Of a stretch of 64,000 bases of DNA, positions 9,483 to 18,492 are shown in pieces. The notes beneath the pieces are model-generated. The model saw only the letters and a program-made list of their open reading frames with translations, had not been told where the DNA came from and did no database searches. A program made the translations under genes and the position numbers. Position 1 is the stretch's first letter, and the number at the start of each line of letters is the position of its first letter. The stretch is from contig JASJCP010000010.1 in assembly GCA_030065935.1 (NCBI GenBank), positions 1 through 64,000 on the forward strand. The letters run 5' to 3'. The DNA is from Xenococcaceae cyanobacterium MO_167.B27 (GTDB lineage: Bacteria; Cyanobacteriota; Cyanobacteriia; Cyanobacteriales; Xenococcaceae).

Positions 9483-11084
9483 TTATTTAATTTTAGGTGC
9501 GATCAAACCTGGAGATTGCCATGTAGAAAGTAAGCTGGCGTTGAGATTGTTCTCTTGCTTTTCTACGATCACAGGGAAAACAGAGCGCATCTTTTCTGCT
9601 ACTTGGATAGTTTTAACATCATAGGTGTTGGTTGCCACTTTAGGATACAAACCGATACCAATAATAGGAATCAACAAACAAGCAGTGATAAAAATTTCAC
9701 GGGGTTGAGCATCTATTCCGAAACCCTCTAGTTTCAATTTTGTATTAGCTTCGCCGTAGAAAACTTCCCGTAACATTGATAGTAGATAGATGGGAGTCAA
9801 GATTAGACCTACAGATGTTAAGAAGATGATTCCGACTTTGAAAGTTTGACTATAGACATCGCTAGTAGCAATACCGAGGAAGATACTCAACTCTCCTACA
9901 AAGCCACTCATACCAGGTAAAGCTAAAGAAGCCATAGATCCTGCGGTAAACAAAGCGAAGGTTTTGGGCATTTTCTGTGCCATACCACCCATTTCGTCCA
10001 TCATTAGGGTATGAGTACGGTCATATGCAGTACCAGACAAGAAGAATAGAGCAGCAGCGATTAAACCGTGAGAAATCATCTGTAAAACTGCACCATTCAT
10101 ACCTAAGTCAGTGAAAGAGGCGATACCGATGAGAACAAATCCCATGTGAGAGATGGAAGAAGATGCTAGTCTGCGCTTGAGATTAGTTTGTCCGAAGGCG
10201 GTAAATGCACCATAAATAATATTGATTACTCCCAAAGCAACTAGTAGAGGGGCAAATTTAATATGAGCATGGGGTAAAGTTTCGATATTGAAACGAATTA
10301 GAGCATAACCACCCATTTTTAAGAGTACTCCTGCCAAAATCATCGAAATAGGAGCAGAAGCCTGACTGTGAGCGTCAGGAAGCCAAGTATGTAAAGGGAA
10401 GATGGGTAATTTGACTCCAAAAGCAATGAGGAATCCTACATAAGCTAGTAGCTCTAGAGCAAGGGGATAATCTTTCATTCCCAACTCAGCAATGTTGAAA
10501 GTGAAGTTATCACCGTAAAAAGCTAAGGCTAATCCTGAAACGAGAATAAATATAGAAGCTAAGGCTGTATAAAGAATAAATTTAGTTGCTGCATAAAGAC
10601 GTTTTTTACCACCCCAGATAGAAATGAGTAGATAGACTGGTACTAACTCAATTTCCCACATCAAGAAGAATAGTAAAATGTCTTGGGCTGCGAAAACCCC
10701 AATTTGTGCGCTGTATAAAACTAATACTAAAAAATAATATAGTCGTGGTTTATGATTTACTTTCCAAGAAGCTAGAATTGCCAGAGTCGTAATCAGTCCT
10801 GATAAGAAGATTAAAGGCATTGATAAACCATCAACCCCCAGTGACCAACTTAATCCTAGTTGAGGCATCCAAGAATAAGTTTCTGCGAGTTGAAACTGAT
10901 GACTTTTGACGCTGTAGTTTTCCCAAAAGCCATAGACCATCAGAGCTAAGTCTGCTAGAGCTACATATAGGGCATACCATCTAACGGTTTTGCCTTCTTT
11001 GTCCGGAATGATGGGAATAGGCAAAGCAGCTAATAAGGGTAAAAGGGTTATGGCGGTTAGCCAGGGAATTTGCACACTTTCCAT
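9483..11084 (-). CDS. ndhD: NAD(P)H-quinone oxidoreductase subunit 4 (NdhD)
   Basis: This 533-aa protein is a proton-pumping antiporter-like subunit of the NDH-1 complex in thylakoid or plasma membrane. It has about 14 hydrophobic segments. The conserved [18 protein letters not shown] region carries the key glutamate of the proton channel, and [14 protein letters not shown] and SSISHMGFV are hallmark NuoM/NdhD motifs. Cyanobacteria usually have several ndhD paralogs; this one resembles the respiratory NdhD1/D2 type rather than the CO2-uptake NdhD3/D4, but that split is not certain from sequence alone. It stands alone and has its own terminator. Confidence 0.95.
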   Translation of the reverse strand: MESVQIPWLTAITLLPLLAALPIPIIPDKEGKTVRWYALYVALADLALMVYGFWENYSVKSHQFQLAETYSWMPQLGLSWSLGVDGLSMPLIFLSGLITTLAILASWKVNHKPRLYYFLVLVLYSAQIGVFAAQDILLFFLMWEIELVPVYLLISIWGGKKRLYAATKFILYTALASIFILVSGLALAFYGDNFTFNIAELGMKDYPLALELLAYVGFLIAFGVKLPIFPLHTWLPDAHSQASAPISMILAGVLLKMGGYALIRFNIETLPHAHIKFAPLLVALGVINIIYGAFTAFGQTNLKRRLASSSISHMGFVLIGIASFTDLGMNGAVLQMISHGLIAAALFFLSGTAYDRTHTLMMDEMGGMAQKMPKTFALFTAGSMASLALPGMSGFVGELSIFLGIATSDVYSQTFKVGIIFLTSVGLILTPIYLLSMLREVFYGEANTKLKLEGFGIDAQPREIFITACLLIPIIGIGLYPKVATNTYDVKTIQVAEKMRSVFPVIVEKQENNLNASLLSTWQSPGLIAPKIK

Positions 11085-11258
11085 TTTGATTAAGTACTTA
11101 TACTTATTTAATCTTGCTTACCATTGTATTAAGTTTTGTTAAGAAAAGACAAGTCCTAAAATCTTAAAGTTTTGTAAAGTTTGGTATTACTGAGATCTTG
11201 CTTGTAAGTAATTCAGACCGTTATACTTTCAGGGACTTGAATCAAGTATTTCCTTCCC

Positions 11259-13412
11259 ATGTTTATGTTGCTCAGTCTAGTTCCGAAACCTGTTTGTGTT
11301 GCTCCATCAGCCAGGGAAATTGTGGTAGAACAAAAGGAAAATTCTGCCTTGAAGTTGTTGGAGGACAATCCGATTCCAGAACAGCAAATTTGCGATCTTC
11401 AGGAAGTCAAGGAAGGCTCTAACTCGACTCAAAATCTCTATTTCATCACTCAGCAACGGGAAGGGGAAAGAAGAACTTTTGAAATACCCATCCTTGAAGA
11501 AACTACCCCAGAAGCTACTCCTGTACCGATAGAGACGATAGATACAGTAGAAGTCATTGCGGATAGTCAGCAATATGACGCTCAAAGACAGGTGATCACC
11601 GCAGAAGGAAATATTGTGATGCGTTTTTCTCAGGCTTTATTAATCAGCGATCGCCTACAAGTTAATTTAGCAGACCGTATTGCAGTAGCAGAAGGAAATG
11701 TTGTATTACAAAGAGGGGAACAAGTAATAGCAGGAGACAGATTTGAATATTATCTAGTGCAAGACCGAGGTGTTGTTACTAATGCTAGAGGACAGATTGA
11801 TCGTTCTACCTTAAACCAAGATTTATCCCAACAGTTACCAGAAGACCGCACTATTCCCGATCGCCTTTTGAGCGATCGCCTAGAATCCGATCAACCTATT
11901 ACTGATGTTACTTTGCAGAGTGAATTAGGAGTTGAGATCGGAAGCAGTAGAGATTTTGGTATCTTACGAGGTGGTAACAATGTTCAACAAGGAGATATTA
12001 ATCGAGTCAGATTTGAAGCAGAGCAAATGGAGTTTGAGACAGATAATTGGCAAGCTAAGAATCTAAGACTTACTAATGACCCCTTTTCCCCACCAGAATT
12101 AGAAATAAGAGCGGATACGGCTAATTTTCAACAAATAGAGCCTTTAGTTAGTAAATTAACCACCACCAATTCCCGTCTTGTTTTTGATAACAGTCTCTCG
12201 ATACCCTTAATAAGAAACTCCTTAGTCTTCGATAATCGTCCCCGTCGCCCAGGATTATTTAGTATTGGCTTTGATGGAGAAGAAAGAGGTGGTTTATATA
12301 TAGAAAGAACATGGGAAATTATTGAGGGAGAAAATATTAATTGGACAATTACCCCTCAATACTTTATCCAAAGAGCTTTAATCCCCACTACTTTTGGTTT
12401 TAGTGATGAAGAAGAGGGAGGGGTCTTTGATTCTTCTGTATTGGGATTAAGAAGTAAATTTAATACAGTGTTTTCTCCTCGCACTGGTTTAGAAGGTAGA
12501 ATTGCTGTGACTAGCTTTGATGTCAATGATTTAGAAGATAATCTACGAGCTAGACTAGGAGTTACTCAATTAGTTGGCAGTATAAGTAATCCTCATAGTT
12601 TAAGTTTAGAATATAACTTCCGCGAACGTTTATTTAATGGTTCTTTAGGTTTTCAGACTGTCCATAGTAGTTTTGGTGGAATTGTTACCTCTCCTGTAAT
12701 TTTCCTAGGACAAACAGGGATTAGCCTACAATATCAAGCCTCAATTCAAAACATTAGCGCAGACACAGATATTCCTGAATTGTTAGATAATAACAGTGAT
12801 AATGACCGTACTAATCTGACTCGTTACCAAGGAGCAGCATTTTTAGGAAGAAGCTTTCGTTTATGGCAAGGGAAACCACTTCCTCCTACCAAAGATCAAG
12901 GTTTACGCTACACTCCTGTACCTGTAGTTCCCTATCTACAATTTAATACCAATATTGCTGGAGTTACTAATTTCTACAGTAATGGAGATGGTCAACATTC
13001 CCTGCGCGGAAGTGTTGGACTTCAAGGACAATTTGGTAAATTTGCCCGTCCTTTCTTCGATTACACGGGATTTAATGTAACTTATTCTGTCGGACTAAAT
13101 GCGGACGAATCTCCCTTTCTGTTTGATCGAGACGTAGATCAACAAACCCTAGCATTAGGAATTACGCAACAATTATATGGTCCAATTCGATTAGGAGTAC
13201 AAACCTCTTTTAATCTCGATGATGGAAATGATATTAGCACCGATTATGTTTTAGAGTATAGTCGGCGTACTTATAATATTTCTTTGCGCTATAATCCTGT
13301 GTTAGAAATTGGTGCTTTTAGTTTTCGGATTAACGATTTTAATTGGCGTGGCGATCCTGAACCTTTTAACAGGAATGATATCAGTCCAGTAATTCAGGGA
13401 GTAGATCGGTAA
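11259..13412 (+). CDS. DUF3769 / OstA-like outer-membrane protein
   Basis: This 717-aa protein has an LptA/OstA-like region at about 95-180, with repeated strands such as YDAQRQVITAEGNIVM, QVNLADRIAVAEGN and GEQVIAGDRFEYY. A long beta-strand-rich C-terminal part (about 300-700) follows, consistent with an outer-membrane barrel. In cyanobacteria this DUF3769 type is regarded as an LptD-like lipopolysaccharide assembly candidate. The ATG at 11259 is the first in-frame start after a TGA at 11238, yet it gives a poor signal peptide for an exported protein. The N-terminus may therefore be misplaced or frameshifted against the other reading frame at 11198-11422. Confidence 0.75.
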   Translation: MFMLLSLVPKPVCVAPSAREIVVEQKENSALKLLEDNPIPEQQICDLQEVKEGSNSTQNLYFITQQREGERRTFEIPILEETTPEATPVPIETIDTVEVIADSQQYDAQRQVITAEGNIVMRFSQALLISDRLQVNLADRIAVAEGNVVLQRGEQVIAGDRFEYYLVQDRGVVTNARGQIDRSTLNQDLSQQLPEDRTIPDRLLSDRLESDQPITDVTLQSELGVEIGSSRDFGILRGGNNVQQGDINRVRFEAEQMEFETDNWQAKNLRLTNDPFSPPELEIRADTANFQQIEPLVSKLTTTNSRLVFDNSLSIPLIRNSLVFDNRPRRPGLFSIGFDGEERGGLYIERTWEIIEGENINWTITPQYFIQRALIPTTFGFSDEEEGGVFDSSVLGLRSKFNTVFSPRTGLEGRIAVTSFDVNDLEDNLRARLGVTQLVGSISNPHSLSLEYNFRERLFNGSLGFQTVHSSFGGIVTSPVIFLGQTGISLQYQASIQNISADTDIPELLDNNSDNDRTNLTRYQGAAFLGRSFRLWQGKPLPPTKDQGLRYTPVPVVPYLQFNTNIAGVTNFYSNGDGQHSLRGSVGLQGQFGKFARPFFDYTGFNVTYSVGLNADESPFLFDRDVDQQTLALGITQQLYGPIRLGVQTSFNLDDGNDISTDYVLEYSRRTYNISLRYNPVLEIGAFSFRINDFNWRGDPEPFNRNDISPVIQGVDR

Positions 13413-13446
13413 ACTACCCACCACCTATTAACTCACCTTCGGTTCG

Positions 13447-13602
13447 TCAAGCTCGGTGGGGGCTTTCAGTAGCCCTAGAATTAATCGGACAAGCCAATAA
13501 TTCTGAACCTCCAGGCTGGCTTACACTCAGCCCTACCAACGCAATCATCTCAGCACCATTTCGATCTGCATCTCCCACCCAACCGCATCTAGATTGCTGC
13601 AC
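13447..13602 (-). pseudogene. C-terminal remnant of a TnpB transposon nuclease
   Basis: On the minus strand a 51-codon stretch reads CGWVGDADRNGAEMIALVGL and on to a stop at 13447-13449. This fits the last zinc-ribbon half and the third RuvC aspartate (DADRNGA) of an IS200/IS605-family TnpB. Immediately upstream, in another frame, KSFKCSN would supply the expected preceding CxxC residues, so the gene is frameshifted and truncated. The 308-bp spacer holding it (13413-13720) has no other gene. Confidence 0.5.
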
Positions 13603-13720
13603 TTAAAAGACTTATTACTTCTCAGCCCCAAATAAAGACAACAGTGGCTCCTTGGTTAGTACAAGACTCAAACTATAAACTGTCTAGTTGTCAGCCCGCC
13701 TGGAGGTTTAAGGATGGGGA

Positions 13721-14560
13721 TTATTGTTTGGAATTGTGAACAGAGCCATTAGGCAAAATTGTTCCTGTTAACTTTGCACCAGTTAATTTCACCATAATTC
13801 TATTTCCAGCACCGATTTTTGCTCCAGTTAAATCAGCACCACTAAGGTCAGCACCACTAAGGTCAGCACCAATTAAATTACTCCCTTTTAAGTTGGCATT
13901 TCTAAGATTTGCTTGTAGCAAATTGGCGCGAAATAAATTTGCTCCTTGTAGGTTGGCTTCTTCTAGAATGACTTTATGTAAAAAACTATCACTTAAATCT
14001 GCATCTTGTAGATTGGCTTGTTGTAAATTTCTTCCTGAAAGGTCTTTTTCTTTAAGATCTGCTCGACTTAGATCGACTCCCCTCATGTCTTTGTAGTAAG
14101 GTCTGTAGGAGTTAGAGTAGCTACTAGTATTGTAAGTGGAGTTATTACTAGTATGAGATTGGGTATGAGAGTGATAGGAACGCTGTTGTGAGTAAGAATG
14201 ATAGGATCTTCTTTGGGTATGAGAGTGATAGGATCGTTGTTGGGAATGGGAACTAGCCGATCGCTGTTGGTAGTTAGAGCTATTCCTATGGTGATAATGA
14301 GTCTGGGAAGCTTTGGGTTTGGGCTGAGGGGATGCTTGAGATACGGTTTGACGAGAGTGGAAAGAACGCAGTAAATCGCGAGCGTGGTTGATTTCTTTGA
14401 GTTTTTCAGCAGATTTTTCCAATAATCTCTGATTTTCTTGAGGAAGACGGTCGGGATGCCAAATAAATACCAAGTCTTTATAGGCTTGGTTTACTTCTTC
14501 TAGGGATGCTCCAACTTCTAATCCCAGTACCTTATAGTATTGCTCCAGATCATTAATCAC
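13721..14560 (-). CDS. J-domain protein with Ser/His-rich linker and pentapeptide repeats
   Basis: This 279-aa protein has three parts. Residues 6-65 form a DnaJ J-domain with the HPD motif at 35-37, which should stimulate an Hsp70 (DnaK) ATPase. Residues about 72-155 are a low-complexity linker rich in Ser, His, Gln, Tyr and Arg, with imperfect repeats of SYHSHTQ/SQQR. Residues about 160-270 are pentapeptide repeats (ADLSGADLSGADLTGA), predicted to fold as a right-handed quadrilateral beta helix. No membrane segment or signal is present. The fusion suggests a co-chaperone recruited through the beta helix; the client is unknown. Confidence 0.88.
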   Translation of the reverse strand: MINDLEQYYKVLGLEVGASLEEVNQAYKDLVFIWHPDRLPQENQRLLEKSAEKLKEINHARDLLRSFHSRQTVSQASPQPKPKASQTHYHHRNSSNYQQRSASSHSQQRSYHSHTQRRSYHSYSQQRSYHSHTQSHTSNNSTYNTSSYSNSYRPYYKDMRGVDLSRADLKEKDLSGRNLQQANLQDADLSDSFLHKVILEEANLQGANLFRANLLQANLRNANLKGSNLIGADLSGADLSGADLTGAKIGAGNRIMVKLTGAKLTGTILPNGSVHNSKQ

Positions 14561-14703
14561 AATAGTGGTGTTTCCTAAACGATTGTTTAAGTTTTATTTT
14601 GTAATGATGTTGATTATTTGCTTTATCTCTCAAGATAGTTATTGCTAGAGGTATGGCAATCTAAACATTAGAAAAATTATTATTTCTTATTTTATCTTCC
14701 AAT

Positions 14704-15219
14704 ATGAAACAGGGGTTTTCTGGGAAAAGAATTGTAGGTGTTATGGGGAAAGGCGATCGCGCTACGGGTTTAGAAATCTGTCAAGCTTATCAACTGGGAA
14801 AGTTAATTGCAGAAAATGGCTGGGTTTTATTGACTGGGGGGAGAAAGGTGGGGGTAATGGATGCTGCGAATAGAGGTGCAAAGTCAGCAGGGGGTTTAAC
14901 TATCGGAATTTTACCAGGTAAAGATAAGAAGCAAGTTTCTGAAGCTGTTGATATTGCTATTGTCACGGATTTAGGTCATGCTAGAAACAATATTAATGTT
15001 CTGTCTTCCGATGTGATTATTGCTTGTGGAATTGGGACAGGAACAGCCTCAGAAATAGCTTTAGCTCTCAAAAATAATCAGAAAGTTATTTTACTGACAG
15101 CCGATCAAGTAACGATTGATTTTTTTTCCAGTTTAGCTCCCGAGCAGATTTTTATTGTTCGTCATCCCCAACAGGCGATCGCTTTAGTTAAGCAATTCCT
15201 GGGAAACGTCGATATTTGA
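14704..15219 (+). CDS. TIGR00725-type SLOG (lysine-decarboxylase-like fold) protein
   Basis: This 171-aa Rossmann-like protein opens with RIVGVMGKG and contains the glycine-rich LLTGGRKVGVMDAANRGA and the C-terminal CGIGTGTASEIALAL. This is the pattern of the TIGR00725/SLOG family related to LOG cytokinin-activating and DprA-like nucleotide-binding proteins. The strict LOG motif PGGxGTxxE appears here as CGIGTGTASE, so phosphoribohydrolase activity is not assured. The molecular role of the family is unsettled. Its 3' end overlaps the convergent DUF3153 gene by 32 bp. Confidence 0.8.
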   Translation: MKQGFSGKRIVGVMGKGDRATGLEICQAYQLGKLIAENGWVLLTGGRKVGVMDAANRGAKSAGGLTIGILPGKDKKQVSEAVDIAIVTDLGHARNNINVLSSDVIIACGIGTGTASEIALALKNNQKVILLTADQVTIDFFSSLAPEQIFIVRHPQQAIALVKQFLGNVDI

Positions 15220-15925
15220 TGACAAATCCCCCAATCATTAACAGGATAATAATACCTGCACCAATACCAACGGGACTGGGTAGCCAAAATATGGCTTTAA
15301 TATGATTAATTTTACCTGGTTCAAGTTCCCAAACTAATCCTTGAGGTATTTTAGTGGCTTTAAGGTTATCCTTCCCTGAGACACTGCGAGCGAATGATGG
15401 TGTATCCAGATGAAATTCTAAATCTACTAGAGATTCAGGATCCATCGCGACTTTGCCTTGATGAGATAAGCTTTCTAACCCTCGTAAATCAATGGTTAGG
15501 TCAAGACTATTTCGCTCTACAAAAATAAGATTGCTTTGCTTAAGAGCTATTTGGGAATCTAACTGACCTAATTTACTATTGTTGGCGGAAGTATCAGAAT
15601 AGTTACTGTAAGCTTTATTGTAAAAAAACTGATTAAACTTACTAACCAATTCTGTACCACTGTTAAAAGGAATAGTCACCAGAAGCTCCTGAGAACTAAT
15701 TTTTTTGACTTTTCCTTGCAGTAGTTGCGATCGCGTCTCGATACTTTGCAACCATTGTTTTGTCTCTTTTGGACTAAGATTAGCTAGCTGTTTTTCCACA
15801 GCGATGTGCTGTACGATTGTCCCATTTTGTGGATTTTGGAAGTTAATCCCCACATCATAGCGAACACAACCTGTAAGCATTGTCACCAGAGACAGAATTA
15901 GAGACAGTAACAGTTTTTTATTCAT
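15188..15925 (-). CDS. DUF3153 lipoprotein
   Basis: This 245-aa protein has a lipoprotein signal peptide (lipobox LTGC, lipidated Cys20) and a soluble beta-rich domain of the cyanobacterial DUF3153 type. A C-terminal transmembrane helix (about 218-238, GAGIIILLMIGGFVI) is followed by a short basic tail. Anchoring at both ends would place the domain on the periplasmic or lumenal side. Function is unknown. It lies 38 bp downstream of the TldD/PmbA-like gene on the same strand, so co-transcription is possible. Confidence 0.75.
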   Translation of the reverse strand: MNKKLLLSLILSLVTMLTGCVRYDVGINFQNPQNGTIVQHIAVEKQLANLSPKETKQWLQSIETRSQLLQGKVKKISSQELLVTIPFNSGTELVSKFNQFFYNKAYSNYSDTSANNSKLGQLDSQIALKQSNLIFVERNSLDLTIDLRGLESLSHQGKVAMDPESLVDLEFHLDTPSFARSVSGKDNLKATKIPQGLVWELEPGKINHIKAIFWLPSPVGIGAGIIILLMIGGFVIKYRRFPGIA

Positions 15926-15953
15926 GTTGTTAGTGGTTAGTTGTTAGTTGCTA
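15926..15953. repeat. Heptamer tandem repeat, 4 copies (GTTGTTA/GTGGTTA/GTTGCTA)
   Basis: Four 7-bp units fill most of the 38-bp gap between the DUF3153 and TldD/PmbA genes. Confidence 0.8.
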
Positions 15954-15963
15954 CTTAAAAGAT

Positions 15964-17265
15964 TTATTCCCTAGAGGCTACTCCCAATTCTGCAAAGAGA
16001 ATATGAGGGAAATAGGAGCTACTACCAACCCAGTCAGCGCGATCGCTAAAATCAATAATTTTATTAAAGGCTTCAAAGATATTGCCAGCAACCATGGTAT
16101 TTTTCACCCGCCCGACAATTTTGCCTTTTTCTATTTTGTAACCCAAGTCTAGATTCACAGAAAACTCTCCTGCTAGTTGATTAGATTGTCCTGCGCCTAG
16201 TACTTGGTCAATGATAATCCCTTCTTCGATGTTGGCAATTAAATCTTCTACAGAAGTTGTACCAGGATTCATACAGAGATTCACTAATCTAGTACTAGGA
16301 CGAGACAGACCACCACGAAAACCATTTCCTGTAGATGTTGTACCACCCCGAGCAGCCCAAAGCCTATCCCAGTAAAATTGCTTAACAGTTCCAGCTTCAA
16401 TTAATACTTTTTTACTGGTAGGAGTTCCTTCATCGTCAAAGGCGCAAGCGGAAGCACCAAACTCAGGGTCTTCTAGAAGAGTAAGTCTAGAGTCAAATAG
16501 TTTTTCCCCCATTTTATCGGCGAGGGGAGATGATTTTTGAACTATAGCTTGACCAGAAAGAATGGTTTTAAATAAACTTCCGATCGCCCATGCTGTTGCT
16601 GCTGGAGTGAATAATACTGGATAAGTACCACTACTGATAGTGGTGTTTTGTTCTGCTTTTTGATATTTGTTAATTAAGTCATTTACTAGGCGATCATAAT
16701 CAGGTTCTTCGTCTCTAGTGACTTGGTAGCTATAAGCTCCTAAAAAGTCTTCTCCTCGGACTAAATTCCCTGAGATACTAGCACTGATGGTATTGTCACC
16801 TTGTTCTGCATAGGTATTAGTGGTAGTAGCAAGTTGTACTTGGCTTGTACCTGTATCAAAACCCACATCTACTAAGATATCAGGATTATATTCATGAACT
16901 TTCTGAATCAGTTTTTCCCCCACTGTAACTAAATTTTCCGTAGCGGGTAATTGATAGTTACTATCAGAGACTTTAAGTTGTACATCCTCAGCAAAATCAA
17001 ATTCTACAGGGTCGCCGATCGCTGCTGTAGCGATCGCAGCATCTAATAATTCTGAGACACGGGTAAGATCGCTAGAACTAGCAAACCCTAAACGTCCCTG
17101 ATCAATAACTCTTAAGGCTACTCCCTCTACTGCTTTAGTTTGCAGAGATTTGAGTCTGTTATTAGCAAATTCGATGGGGGTATCTTGACTAGCTACATAA
17201 TAAGCCTCAGCTGCCACACCCTTTTGCTTGGCCAGATCGATGATTTGTTCGAGAATTTTATTCAT
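15964..17265 (-). CDS. TldD/PmbA family protein (TldE-like)
   Basis: This 433-aa protein matches the TldD/PmbA (TldE) family. TldD and TldE form a heterodimeric metalloprotease that trims modified peptides; TldE lacks the zinc-binding HExxxH of TldD. No HExxxH is seen here, so this is the PmbA/TldE-type partner or a cyanobacterial equivalent. Typical family segments include RVIDQGRLGFASSSD near the N-terminus and AGEFSVNLDLGYKIEKGKIV near the C-terminus. A TldD partner is not in the window. ATG start at 17263-17265. Confidence 0.85.
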   Translation of the reverse strand: MNKILEQIIDLAKQKGVAAEAYYVASQDTPIEFANNRLKSLQTKAVEGVALRVIDQGRLGFASSSDLTRVSELLDAAIATAAIGDPVEFDFAEDVQLKVSDSNYQLPATENLVTVGEKLIQKVHEYNPDILVDVGFDTGTSQVQLATTTNTYAEQGDNTISASISGNLVRGEDFLGAYSYQVTRDEEPDYDRLVNDLINKYQKAEQNTTISSGTYPVLFTPAATAWAIGSLFKTILSGQAIVQKSSPLADKMGEKLFDSRLTLLEDPEFGASACAFDDEGTPTSKKVLIEAGTVKQFYWDRLWAARGGTTSTGNGFRGGLSRPSTRLVNLCMNPGTTSVEDLIANIEEGIIIDQVLGAGQSNQLAGEFSVNLDLGYKIEKGKIVGRVKNTMVAGNIFEAFNKIIDFSDRADWVGSSSYFPHILFAELGVASRE

Positions 17266-18492
17266 TTTCTGTCGCTTTTTAAGTTTTCTCCCCAGTAAAG
17301 TTTATCTGATTATCATTAAAACTTTATCAAAATTTTAAATAAATCTCTAAATCTCTGTTTATTTATCAATATTCTATCTATCTGCACTAAGCTTTTTTGT
17401 CTCATCAAAAAACTATCTAATTGTAAGTCTTTCAACAATAAAAGTCTCAATTATTTTTATGATTTCTACTAGTATAGAAAGTTGATTTTAGAGCAAGTTA
17501 TGAATAATCAAATGAAAGTCTAGAAATTGAGTGGTAATCAGGGATACTATATGAAAAATATTATGAGAGTTTTTTGAAAGCAATAGAGGATTTTCCTTTG
17601 ACTATCTCTCTGCTAGAAATAGATGCTGATTTTTATATATTTATGACCACCAAAAAAACTCTCTTTAATCTAATTATAGGTAGGCTCATATCCCAGGGTT
17701 AATTTTCATTCTGTGGAGCAAAATTTTATAGCAGCCCATTTATTTACCCATGAGTAATATTCTTTAAATCAACTTTTATTAGAAAATACTTTACGCAATT
17801 GGAAACAAAAAATCCGCAAAATCAATGAATTCGAGAATTGGTATAATTAATTCACATCTATAGCCTTTCTCAAGTTGGTGAGATCCATCCCTCGATATCT
17901 AACAACTACTGACCATCAACAATCAACTTTCAACAATCAACTTTCAACCAGGGTCTTAACTCTACCTCATTAAAATGAGAACCGCTATATTTATTCTTTG
18001 CTGTTAATCAAAGCAACAGGGATTTTTTTTTAAATCTAAAATATCTTATTAAGCAACTAAAATTCTGAACTAAGTTTTTTTGTCAATCAGCAATTATACT
18101 TATTCAATAAAGGATTATTGACTTTTATTAAGTGAAAGGTAATTTAACAAGAAATTAAGTAGCTAAAATCTATACAGGAAAAGTATTGGAGAGTTTTTTA
18201 AGAAAAGTAAATTTAGCTGAATTAATTACAATTAACCCAAGATAACAAATCAATTGTAGCTTAGTTGTTCAACAAAAATACCGGAGTCTGGAATATTTAT
18301 AAAATCGTTTGCTGTTCTCAATAATGGCTTAATATTTATTTACCTTAATAAAATTAAATAATGGCTGAAACTATTATTTTTACATACAAAATTGGTAACG
18401 AAATATAAACCCGCAGTGTTAATTGAACGGGGTGTGATTTTGGATAAAAGGCGATCGCTAATTGGCTGGCTTTTTGATCAAAATAAATATAA
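17266..18492. other. Long AT-rich spacer with repeats and a decayed reading frame
   Basis: No intact gene is supported over 1.2 kb. A heptamer tandem repeat occupies 17913-17947 (CATCAAC, AATCAAC, TTTCAAC, AATCAAC, TTTCAAC). At 17680-17850 (plus) a frame reads through VEQNFIAAHLFTHE, one TAA (17755-17757) and LLLENTLRNWKQKIRK before its stop, which looks like a decayed gene tail of unknown origin. The word TCGAGAATTGGTAT (17831-17844) recurs at 50032-50045. Confidence 0.55.

Noticed and set aside
11198-11422. A 74-codon frame overlapping the DUF3769 gene start
   Set aside because: No domain; kept only as a possible frameshifted N-terminus, not as a separate gene.
17913-17947. Possible CRISPR array
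   Set aside because: Units are 7 bp and contiguous with no spacers. No direct repeats of CRISPR length with regular spacing were seen anywhere in the window.
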